Shown in pieces: positions 16,125 to 25,181 of a DNA stretch of 64,000 bases. Both the position numbers and the translations under genes were made by a program. Numbering within the stretch: the stretch's first letter is position 1; each line of letters starts with the position of its first letter. The notes under the pieces were generated by a model. The model worked only from the letters and a program-made list of their open reading frames with translations, made no database searches and was not told where the DNA came from. Source of the stretch: Scytonema hofmannii PCC 7110 (GTDB lineage: Bacteria; Cyanobacteriota; Cyanobacteriia; Cyanobacteriales; Nostocaceae); NCBI RefSeq assembly GCF_000346485.2, contig NZ_KQ976354.1:2176181-2240180 (forward strand), given 5' to 3'.

Positions 16125-18644
16125 TTAAAATTCTACTTCTTTTAAGACTTCGTCCATTGGGTAATCTGGGTCGGCAAAATTTAGCGATACTTCACACCGA
16201 GTCAATGGAAACGGTTCTAACAACTTATCTTTTTCCCAACTCTCCAAGCGCCACCACAAAGTTTGCACTGCTCTTTCTTTACCCTCAACAAATTCAAAAG
16301 TAATTTCACCGATATTATTTAATCCCACAATTTCTTTGCCTTTTGTTCTATGAGAAGTGTAATCCCGGTAGTTTTTTGCCATTGCTAAGTATTGTTCCAA
16401 AGGTAGCTTGCGATTTTGACCTGGTAGAGGAGCTTTGACAGAATATGGTATAGTAGAATGTGAGTCTTGTGGTTCGTTGATGTCTTCTAATTCGGCAGAC
16501 AAAAAGTCAATTCGATACCACCATTCAGGTTTTTTGTTAATTTGTAGCGATCGCAAGAAACTCCGCTGGTTCACTAAATTCAATTTAGCAGGGCTACCTT
16601 GAAGTATTAAGGGTAAACACTGAACGGTTTGTTCAACACTTTGGTCAATGAAAGTATAGACATCACCTACTTTGAGACTCTTTTGTTCGGGATTTTCCCA
16701 TCCCAAAACCTCTACTGTTGGAAGAGCTTTTGTTATGGCAAAAGGGACAAAGCCTTGAGTATGTAATGAATGGCTACCGCCAAATCCTTTGGCTTCGTTC
16801 TTTAAGGAACTGCTGGTAAATTGGGCAATGATTGTTTGTAGAGATGGTTTGTGGGGAGATGTGTTATGGTGCGTCTCTACATTATTATTATGATGGTGAG
16901 AATTTTGGAAGGGACGGGTTGCAGCATATTGCAACCGGACAGCAAAACTGTAATGAACGTCACCTGATAGGATAATGACACGATTTTTCTGTTCTGGTAG
17001 CGCTCTCAATGCGAGTCTTGTCAGTAGCCGTTCAACTGCTGTTTCTTCTAACCCCCAAGCTTCTGGGTCAAAACCCCATGCAGAAGTCCCTAGTTTTTCT
17101 GCCATGTTTTTGGCTATCTTTTGTACGGTTTCTAAAAAAGGTAAGCCAATAACTGGGCTTGGGGATACGACTATTGTTATTTTTGCATCTTTTGGGCGAG
17201 ATATTTTTGATATTTGTTCATCGCAACCTTCTGCACTTAAAAGCGCAGGAAAATCAAAGTCTTTGTCACCAGGAAATCCTCGCCAAGTACGCGTATCTAA
17301 TACTATAACTTCAAAATTTGGACTTGTTACCGTGTAGTTCCACTTGAGAGAATGTTCTTTGTGTGGTAATTGTCTGGGCTGAGTTTTTTTAATTTCTGCA
17401 AGGGTAGGAAAACCAATAGCTCGTGCTATTTCCTGTTCGCTATGTGGATTTGTTCCACAAGAATCTGACCATGACTCAGTTGCTTTCAGCAATGTTTCGC
17501 CCGGTTGGTTATTTTCAAACTGGTCTGGTGTATTTCCCCAGCCTTGACATAAAGCATAAGCAAGCAATCCGTTTTGCAACACGCGTTTGCCTAATGGCTG
17601 TTTGAGAACGCGATCGCACCACGCCATATTCAGAAACCAGTCATCGGTCATTTCATGGTCGTCAAATATCATGTAGGTTGGAACATTCGCTAAAGCACGT
17701 CTAATATCTTTTAGCGTTGAACGAAATTCTTGTAAGTAGCGCAGTTCTTCTTCAAATATAGTTTTTCTCTTACCACTTTTCGCTATATTGGGATAAACAT
17801 CTTCAAATTCCGGCAAATTTTCTTCTTTTGTCCACAATACATCACTCCAGGCAAATAAATACATTGCTAAAAATTCTCCTAATGTGAAGAGGTGACTTTT
17901 TGCAATGTTAGAAATTTTATTCATTTTGCCAAGACTAGCTGTTAGCCCAGCCGTATGCGTTGCTAAATCATTGCGTTGACCTGGATTTAACTCTTCAGGA
18001 TGATTAACATCTGGAAGTGGTTCTGTCCAACCTAAAAGAGTTTGAGATGCATCCAGGATCGTGAAAAGTAAAGTATCTGCGACATCATCTACATAAATTT
18101 GGTCACCTGTCAAGAAAAGTTGATGAGGTCGTTTTTTAGGATTTTCTTCTAATGCTTCTCTAATGATTTTGTCTAGTGCTGCTAATGCATCTAAACTTTC
18201 TCCATGAGGTTTGCGACATGAACCGTGAATAATTCGCACATCGTTTATATCATTGGGTACGAGTGCAAAAGTTGGCAAGTCATATCGAGGATACGCAATG
18301 TCTTTGATAGAACCATCCAAACTTAAGACACCTGCTTGATTCAGTGTTTCCTCATTACCAAAGTCCAAATTGTATAGATAATTTTCCCCATAGGAAAGTA
18401 AATCTGATGATGAAGACTTGGCAGTGACAGCAACTATATGTAAATATGTCCCAAGACGAATAGTCTTTTGGCTTCCTGTTAATAGTAATTTATGACGAAT
18501 ATCAAAGATTTTTAAAGTTACAGTGCGGCTCTCTTTCAAAGCCACCCATACAGTCACAGAATGTATATCGGTTCTTCTGAGGATTGGTCCCGCAAGAACA
18601 AGGGGTAGGTTATCGATCCGTTCCTTCAAAGGTATCCATGTCAT
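16125..18644 (-). CDS. PhoD-like metallophosphatase
   Basis: An 839-residue protein of the alkaline phosphatase D / PhoD-like group. Metal-site motifs in order: IIHGSCRKPHGESLDAL (about residue 134), LFLTGDQIYVDD (about 175), TYMIFDDHEMTDDW (about 323), VVSPSPVIGLPF and VIILSGDVHYSF (about 560). These enzymes hydrolyse phosphomonoesters or diesters with Fe/Ca. No signal peptide is seen at MTWIPLKERIDNL, so it is probably cytoplasmic, unlike secreted PhoD. The C-terminal 200 residues have no recognised fold. A (GGTCACT)n repeat abuts its start codon. Confidence 0.85.
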   Translation of the reverse strand: MTWIPLKERIDNLPLVLAGPILRRTDIHSVTVWVALKESRTVTLKIFDIRHKLLLTGSQKTIRLGTYLHIVAVTAKSSSSDLLSYGENYLYNLDFGNEETLNQAGVLSLDGSIKDIAYPRYDLPTFALVPNDINDVRIIHGSCRKPHGESLDALAALDKIIREALEENPKKRPHQLFLTGDQIYVDDVADTLLFTILDASQTLLGWTEPLPDVNHPEELNPGQRNDLATHTAGLTASLGKMNKISNIAKSHLFTLGEFLAMYLFAWSDVLWTKEENLPEFEDVYPNIAKSGKRKTIFEEELRYLQEFRSTLKDIRRALANVPTYMIFDDHEMTDDWFLNMAWCDRVLKQPLGKRVLQNGLLAYALCQGWGNTPDQFENNQPGETLLKATESWSDSCGTNPHSEQEIARAIGFPTLAEIKKTQPRQLPHKEHSLKWNYTVTSPNFEVIVLDTRTWRGFPGDKDFDFPALLSAEGCDEQISKISRPKDAKITIVVSPSPVIGLPFLETVQKIAKNMAEKLGTSAWGFDPEAWGLEETAVERLLTRLALRALPEQKNRVIILSGDVHYSFAVRLQYAATRPFQNSHHHNNNVETHHNTSPHKPSLQTIIAQFTSSSLKNEAKGFGGSHSLHTQGFVPFAITKALPTVEVLGWENPEQKSLKVGDVYTFIDQSVEQTVQCLPLILQGSPAKLNLVNQRSFLRSLQINKKPEWWYRIDFLSAELEDINEPQDSHSTIPYSVKAPLPGQNRKLPLEQYLAMAKNYRDYTSHRTKGKEIVGLNNIGEITFEFVEGKERAVQTLWWRLESWEKDKLLEPFPLTRCEVSLNFADPDYPMDEVLKEVEF

Positions 18645-18645
18645 T

Positions 18646-18668
18646 GGTCACTGGTCACTGGTCACTGG
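18646..18668. repeat. Heptamer tandem repeat (GGTCACT)n, 3 copies
   Basis: Three head-to-tail copies of GGTCACT directly before the start codon of the PhoD-like gene. Larger arrays of the same heptamer occur at 40828-40869, 49799-49850 and, inverted, at 51591-51618. Such short tandemly repeated sequences are characteristic of heterocystous cyanobacteria. Confidence 0.85.
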
Positions 18669-18861
18669 TTATAGCAATTTTTGCATTTTTGAACATAACT
18701 GCTTTGATTTCTACTTTTTTTTTTAGCTTATCTAATTAATCAACAGATTTTCATAAATTTTACTTATTAAATCGAATTCTTGGCGCTCTGGCGTCTTGGC
18801 GGTTCGATAAATCAAGGTTTCTAGCAATTTTTGCGTAAGTCCTGACGATAATTGAAGTATC

Positions 18862-19067
18862 AGAACCCCGATTTCGCGGGAGCATCCCAATTTGGAAAAA
18901 ACACGCTTGTGATTGAAATCACGCCTATACAGACCAAGTCCGCCTGCGCGGACTTCTATATTAAGTCCACGTAGGTGGACTTTGTTTGTATAGCAAGAGA
19001 ATTCTATTCTTGCAGGCTTGTGCCAAATTGGGATGCTCCCGGTTTCGCACTTATTTACCGGGGTTCT
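18862..19067. repeat. Long nested palindromic element between phoD-like and cmr2 genes
   Basis: The most complete copy of this repeat family. From outside inward the paired arms are AGAACCCCG / CGGGGTTCT, GGGAGCATCCCAATTTGG / CCAAATTGGGATGCTCCC, and CTATAC / GTATAG, with two inner stem-loops (AGTCCGCCTGCGCGGACT and AGTCCACGTAGGTGGACT). The whole 206 bp could fold into one cruciform. No protein is encoded and no flanking duplication was found. The rest of the 577-bp gap (18669-18861 and 19068-19221) holds nothing recognisable apart from a weak copy of the GGCGCTCTGGCGTCTTGGCG repeat near 18782. Confidence 0.75.
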
Positions 19068-19221
19068 CGCTCTCCCATTATGCTTTGATAGAGCTACTGA
19101 AAACTTAGTAACCAAAAGTTGACTTTAATGTATAAATATATACTTTTTTGTCATTCACATAAAAACGAGAACGAATTGCAAGTCAATGGTATAAATTGCA
19201 ATTAAGTCACTAGTAATTACC

Positions 19222-22200
19222 ATGAATGTTTATCACCGCAAGCTGTATGCGTTAGTGCGATCGCTTGAAACTATCGATTGGCTTGGTACAGATACATCAT
19301 ATATCTATAAGGGATTAAAGTGTTTAACCCCGTATTTACAGGAATTGCAGAACTGGTGGGAGAATCTTGGCGGTAAGACAACGACAAGTATTAGTAGTTC
19401 TTCTGATAGAATTAACCTGAATTCAACTGCGCCCTATGGACAGAGGAATAACATTGCAGTTCGCCATCCCATTAGCGGACAGGAACAAAATATCAATGTT
19501 TCAGCATTTAATACTCCCATAGATATTAGTACAATCGCAGACGAAGAGGATGTCATCAAAGTATTTTGGTGGTTTTGGCGGTACTTTCCCGAACAACTCG
19601 CACGTCAAGATTCAGAAAATGCTCTGCTGATTCCCACACACCGCATTTTACCAGACTGTCCGTTGCACAGTTACCAAAGTACGGTTTCTGCGCTAACTGG
19701 AGCAATTTTTCACGAGTCAAACTTAACCTCTGTTCCTGTGGTGGAACAGCAAGAAGGAAATTCAACTGTCTCTCTTCCTGTGAAGGAAAAACTCGGAGAT
19801 GAGTTGGACAAACTTCCCTATTTACTATTATTTACTTTTTCTCCAGTCCAAGAATTTATCAAATCATCGCGGAAGTTTCTTGACTTTTGGGGTGGTTCAT
19901 TTTTACTACATTATTTCAGTGCATTACTTTGTTTTGAAGCAGCAAAAGTTTACGGACCGGATGCAGTGATTACTCCTTCTTTATGGAATCAGGAAATAAT
20001 TGATGCGTTCCTATTTAAAAATGATGCCTTAAAAATTCCTAACTTTCCAGGATATCACAATCCTGCAAAGCATTTTCATGATAATAATCTCCAAGCTCAA
20101 AGTTTAAGTACAGCAGGTTTACCCAATGTTATTACTGTTTTAGTTCCCAATCAAAGAAGTGCAACTGACTTGGGCAAGAAACTTGACAAAAATCTCAAAG
20201 CACGCTGGTTGGAGATGAGTCATAAAGTGCGAGGCTGTATTAAAGAAAAAGTCAGAAATCTACTAAAAAATGAAAAGGAATTTGAACAAGTATCTCATCA
20301 AATTTTTGGTGAATTTCCAAATATTGAGTTAGAAAATTTAAAAAAAGAACTCAAGCAATTTTGTCAACAAGGATGTTGGGAATGGAATAAATTATGGGAT
20401 GCTCAAATTGAAAATACCTGGGAAACATACTTTGTTGGCGTTCCCTTAGGACATCCCCAACAATCCTTAGAAATTGACACAACAAATTTGGAAGAAAATC
20501 AACGCCAAGAGTTGATAGCAGAATGGGTAAAATTGCAAAATCAGATTGCTAGACCAATGATCGACATCCCCAGCCAAGCCGAACTCAAAGCTTATCATAA
20601 AATTAATGTTGGTTCTTTGTGGGGAAGCTTACAAGCACGTCTTGGTAATACAATTCGAGTTATTAAAAATACTCGTGCTTGGCAAATTCCCGTTGCACCT
20701 GGGGAACGTTCAACTCTCTCCGGTCAGTATAGTGCAGTGCATCCTCGGTTTGTTTACCAACAATTTCAAAATGGATTGGGAATTCCTTCAGAATCATTAC
20801 GTTTATTTTGGCGCGTGATGGGACTTGCTTATCCTGGATTATTTAATGGTTCGGAAAAATTGAATGCTATTGAATTAACTAAGCGGATGGCTTGGAAACA
20901 TGGTGGTGTTGCTGAATCGTTGGGAGTTGTTTTAAATGATAGCGATGATGACTATGAAAATTTGATTCGTTTCCCCAATCTTTGTTCTATAGCTGCTGCA
21001 CGTTTTGCTACCGATTATCCCGAAAAAGTTGCAGAATATTGGAATGATTTGCGACACGAAATTGACAAAGAACTCAAGTCAAAACACGATATATTTTGTT
21101 CTCGCACTCGTCGTCCTTTCCAAGTTAAACGTGCTGATGCTGCTTTACAAGGGAGGACAAATTACGGGAACGGTTATAACGGTGTCATGTTTTCTAGCAA
21201 ATGGCTGGCTGATGACATGAATTTAAATCCAAGTGAAACCAACACACTGCGGACTGTTCTTGATAAAGTACAAAAAAAACACTTTGGTGATGCTAGTCCT
21301 GCGGATTGGTGGGTGTTGGTACTTGGTGATGGTGATGGGATGGGGGGGTATGTTAACGGACGCAAGTTGAAGTTTTACCAAAACTATCTTGTTGACGATT
21401 TATTGGATAGAAGCAACATCAACGATGAAGATTTAAGGGAATTACTTGAAACAACTCGCAAACGCATGGGACCCGCAACTCACATTGGACTCAATCGAGC
21501 TTTACTAGATTTCTCTAACCGTTTAGTCCCTTATATTACCGAGCAGCGTTTTTGCGGACGGGTGATTTATAGTGGTGGTGATGATGTTATGGCTGCACTA
21601 CCTCTCGCAGATTTACCAGGATTTTTGCTTTCTCTTCGTGCTGCTTGGTGCGGTGCAAAAGACCCACAAGGAGAGTTTATTGATAAAGGTGGTTATTGGC
21701 AATGGGATACACAAAACTTAAATCAAAAGCCAACTCCATCTGCTATTCCCCTTCGTCCGTTATTCACAATGGGTGAAGAAGCAACAATGAGTTTGGGAAT
21801 TGTCATTGCTCACAAAAGTGTTCCTTTACCGACGGTGTTGGAAAAACTGTGGGATGCGGAAAAAGAAGGAGCGAAAAAGTTGGTAGGTGGAGTTGTTCCC
21901 AATAGAGAAAACTCCGGTGAAGGGAAAAAAATTCCTGACAAAGATGGTTTGTGCTTCCGAGTCATTTACAGTTCGGGGAATACTTTGGAAGCATTTATGA
22001 AAGGTCATTTACTGACAGGGTGGTGGGATTTTATCCAAGCAAGTCAAAGATACGACAACCTCGATCTGAGTCCAGTTTTGTATCGTTTAGCGGAGGAATT
22101 ACCCCGTCATGCTGAGATTACCTCAAGCGATCGCTTATTTCAAAAAGTGGCAAAAGTGGTGTTATCCAGCAGAGATGCAGAAATTCCCCAAGCAGTTGAA

Positions 22201-22389
22201 AATCCATTGTTGAAGTGGTTGGATGCTTGGGAAGAGTGGGCTTGGTGTACGAGGGAAACCACTCGCCCAAGCAAGACGCTCGCTTTAGGAAGTCAACCCC
22301 AAGATATTGCCATGTTGTTGAGATTCACAGCATTTTTAACAGTAGGTTGGGTTGAGGAACGAAACCCAACATTCAGTAGGTTGGGTTGA
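19222..22389 (+). CDS. cmr2: Cas10/Cmr2, large subunit of a type III-B CRISPR effector
   Basis: A 1055-residue protein. The palm/cyclase site is intact: VLVLGDGDGMGGYVNG (about residue 705) and VIYSGGDDVMAALP (about 783), so synthesis of cyclic oligoadenylate from ATP when target RNA is bound is plausible. LFTFSPVQEFIKSSRKFLDFWGGS (shortened here as FSPVQEFIKSSRKFLDFW, about 212) is a typical Cmr2 motif. The N-terminus reads YHRKLYALVRSLETIDW; the HD pair usually found at this point (LLHDPP type) is replaced, so the DNA-cutting HD nuclease appears lost. It is the first gene of a cmr operon. The last 15 or so residues (VGWVEERNPTFSRLG) come from an inserted repeat. No clear Shine-Dalgarno precedes ATG 19222. 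Confidence 0.93.
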   Translation: MNVYHRKLYALVRSLETIDWLGTDTSYIYKGLKCLTPYLQELQNWWENLGGKTTTSISSSSDRINLNSTAPYGQRNNIAVRHPISGQEQNINVSAFNTPIDISTIADEEDVIKVFWWFWRYFPEQLARQDSENALLIPTHRILPDCPLHSYQSTVSALTGAIFHESNLTSVPVVEQQEGNSTVSLPVKEKLGDELDKLPYLLLFTFSPVQEFIKSSRKFLDFWGGSFLLHYFSALLCFEAAKVYGPDAVITPSLWNQEIIDAFLFKNDALKIPNFPGYHNPAKHFHDNNLQAQSLSTAGLPNVITVLVPNQRSATDLGKKLDKNLKARWLEMSHKVRGCIKEKVRNLLKNEKEFEQVSHQIFGEFPNIELENLKKELKQFCQQGCWEWNKLWDAQIENTWETYFVGVPLGHPQQSLEIDTTNLEENQRQELIAEWVKLQNQIARPMIDIPSQAELKAYHKINVGSLWGSLQARLGNTIRVIKNTRAWQIPVAPGERSTLSGQYSAVHPRFVYQQFQNGLGIPSESLRLFWRVMGLAYPGLFNGSEKLNAIELTKRMAWKHGGVAESLGVVLNDSDDDYENLIRFPNLCSIAAARFATDYPEKVAEYWNDLRHEIDKELKSKHDIFCSRTRRPFQVKRADAALQGRTNYGNGYNGVMFSSKWLADDMNLNPSETNTLRTVLDKVQKKHFGDASPADWWVLVLGDGDGMGGYVNGRKLKFYQNYLVDDLLDRSNINDEDLRELLETTRKRMGPATHIGLNRALLDFSNRLVPYITEQRFCGRVIYSGGDDVMAALPLADLPGFLLSLRAAWCGAKDPQGEFIDKGGYWQWDTQNLNQKPTPSAIPLRPLFTMGEEATMSLGIVIAHKSVPLPTVLEKLWDAEKEGAKKLVGGVVPNRENSGEGKKIPDKDGLCFRVIYSSGNTLEAFMKGHLLTGWWDFIQASQRYDNLDLSPVLYRLAEELPRHAEITSSDRLFQKVAKVVLSSRDAEIPQAVENPLLKWLDAWEEWAWCTRETTRPSKTLALGSQPQDIAMLLRFTAFLTVGWVEERNPTFSRLG

Positions 22390-22434
22390 GGAACGAAACC
22401 CAACATTAGTTGAGGAACGAAACCCAACATTGAG
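22344..22434. repeat. Tandem repeat inserted at the 3' end of cmr2, flanked by 11-bp direct repeats
   Basis: About 2.7 copies of a 34-bp unit containing GGTTGGGTTGAGGAACGAAA and CCCAACATT. The block is flanked by identical TTTTTAACAGT at 22333-22343 and 22435-22445, which look like a target duplication. It supplies the end and stop codon of cmr2. One more copy of the unit sits at 35138-35168 upstream of RT-cas1. Confidence 0.75.
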
Positions 22435-22454
22435 TTTTTAACAGTGACAAATGA

Positions 22455-23702
<1,248 letters not shown>

Positions 23703-23704
23703 CT

Positions 23705-24520
23705 GTGAAGACTAACATATCTTATATATATCTATTATCGCCATTACATACCGGAGGAGCGAGTCAAGAAGGGAATACAGTTGGAATCGCTCGCGAAGCA
23801 CATACAGATTTACCCTATATGTCTGGGGGTGGAATTAGGGGGAGAATTCGAGCTAGCACTCCAAAAGAGAAACAGAAGATTTTATGGGGAAACACTATTG
23901 AAGACGTACAGCAGCACGGAGATAATAACTTAACTCAAGGAGCACTTTGGATTGGAGATGCTGCAATTCTTTGGTTTCCAATTCCTTCTCTTAGTCATGG
24001 GATTGTCTGGATTACATCGCCATTTTTACTAAGACGCTGGCTGCGGTTATACAATCCAACTTTACCTTTACCTGAGCCAGTGAGTTTTAGCGGTAGTCAT
24101 AAAAGTCAACTTTATTTAAAAGATGCAATTTTTCAAGCTTCAGAACTTCATGAATGGTCAGATTGGAAGGATTATATTCCTAAGGGGAATGAGGTATCAG
24201 AGACAATTAATAAGGCATTAATTCTCTCTGATACTGATTGTAAAGTTCTCATTCAAACAAGTCTATGGCAGCAAGTACGGGTAAATTTGGGAGAAGGTAA
24301 AGTCCTTGCAGAAAATGCTGGTTTTCGCTATGAAGAAGCAATTCCACCAGAAACTTTGATGTATTTTCCTTGGGGGAATACGACGACTGCTAACGGTAAT
24401 GGTAATACTGCTTGTGCTGAATTAAAGCAAATATTTGATAACCAAAATATTTGGCAGTTTGGCGGACAAGAGAGTCTGGGACGGGGTTTGGTGGAATTAT
24501 GGACAACAGAATTACTCTGA
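23705..24520 (+). CDS. cmr4: Cmr4-like RAMP backbone subunit (Cas7-type), slicing aspartate not seen
   Basis: About 271 residues. SPLHTGGASQEG and then REAHTDLPYMSGGGIRGRIR match the Cmr4 start, where archaeal Cmr4 reads GxVDxPIQRExHTGxP with the Asp that cuts target RNA. Here the segment is GNTVGIAREAHTDLP: the Asp position holds a non-acidic residue. So this backbone probably binds crRNA and target but may not slice. GGQESLGRGLVEL near the end is the RAMP glycine-rich loop. GTG 23705 is chosen because GGAG lies 9 nt upstream; GTG 23699 or TTG 23690, inside cmr3, are alternatives. One gene presumably supplies all backbone copies. Confidence 0.87.
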   Translation: MKTNISYIYLLSPLHTGGASQEGNTVGIAREAHTDLPYMSGGGIRGRIRASTPKEKQKILWGNTIEDVQQHGDNNLTQGALWIGDAAILWFPIPSLSHGIVWITSPFLLRRWLRLYNPTLPLPEPVSFSGSHKSQLYLKDAIFQASELHEWSDWKDYIPKGNEVSETINKALILSDTDCKVLIQTSLWQQVRVNLGEGKVLAENAGFRYEEAIPPETLMYFPWGNTTTANGNGNTACAELKQIFDNQNIWQFGGQESLGRGLVELWTTELL

Positions 24521-24614
24521 TCTCGAACGAAGATTACTTAATTAAATGAACCGCGAAGACGCAAAGAGCGCAAAGAAAGAGGAGAAGAAAGAGTAACTAC
24601 AAATAGGAAAACAA

Positions 24615-25025
24615 ATGATAAACTACGATCCTCGCAAAATTTCTATCAAGGTTTATACAAATCTCAAAGATGTTAAAGATAGCACTCAAGATTCCAAACA
24701 TCACGACGAACAGAAAAATCAAGCTGTTGAATTGTATACCTATATTGCTACTTGGGGATTACTGCGATTAAAAGGTGAAGATGCTGCATTAGTCAATCAA
24801 GCGCAAAAGCAGAAGGTTGTGAGGTGTTTTTTTAAAACCTTAAGCCAATTAGTCTTTCCCAGTGATCGCTCTAATCCTCTTGAAGGTTTACCAGGTTTAG
24901 ATAGACTCACTCAAATGTCAGCTTCGGAATACTTGGGAGTAACAGGAGTTGCGCTTCAGGTGGCGCGTGAGTTTTCATTTTGGGCTGAGTCTCTGTACGC
25001 CAAACAAAAAACAAATAATGTCTGA
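24615..25025 (+). CDS. cmr5: Cmr5, small subunit of the type III-B complex
   Basis: A 136-residue, mostly helical protein. VELYTYIATWGLLRLKGED in the middle and EYLGVTGVALQVAREFSFWA near the end match Cmr5, which forms the inner filament that contacts target RNA. It lies 94 bp after cmr4; that gap contains a short repeat (about 24547-24590, AACCGCGAAGACGCAAAGAG). It is followed by another repeat-filled gap before the cmr6-cmr1 gene. Confidence 0.88.
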   Translation: MINYDPRKISIKVYTNLKDVKDSTQDSKHHDEQKNQAVELYTYIATWGLLRLKGEDAALVNQAQKQKVVRCFFKTLSQLVFPSDRSNPLEGLPGLDRLTQMSASEYLGVTGVALQVAREFSFWAESLYAKQKTNNV

Positions 25026-25054
25026 ATGAGTTAGGACTTACCTCTCTCACTCTT

Positions 25055-25133
25055 ATTCCTCCGTGTCCTCTGCGCCTCTGCGGTTTTTTACATAAAAAGA
25101 ATAAAACCGCAGAGGACGCACCAGAGCGCAGAG
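25055..25133. repeat. Inverted short repeats between cmr5 and cmr6-cmr1
   Basis: TCCTCTGCGCCTCTGCGGTT and its near complement (AACCGCAGAGGACGCACCAG...) face each other around a 20-nt AT-rich spacer and can form a long hairpin inside the operon. The same unit occurs inside the helicase gene (14385-14421). It could attenuate transcription of the last cmr gene. Confidence 0.7.
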
Positions 25134-25181
25134 AAAAAGAAAGGAGAAAGAATTTTGACAACACTTTAGGAGTTCTTCGCA

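Noticed and set aside
15753-16303. Three overlapping plus-strand frames of 72-77 codons
   Set aside because: No family motif, poor start signals, partly made of repeats and partly overlapping the PhoD-like gene.
18732-19115. 127-codon minus-strand frame before cmr2
   Set aside because: It translates the long palindromic repeat; no independent coding evidence.
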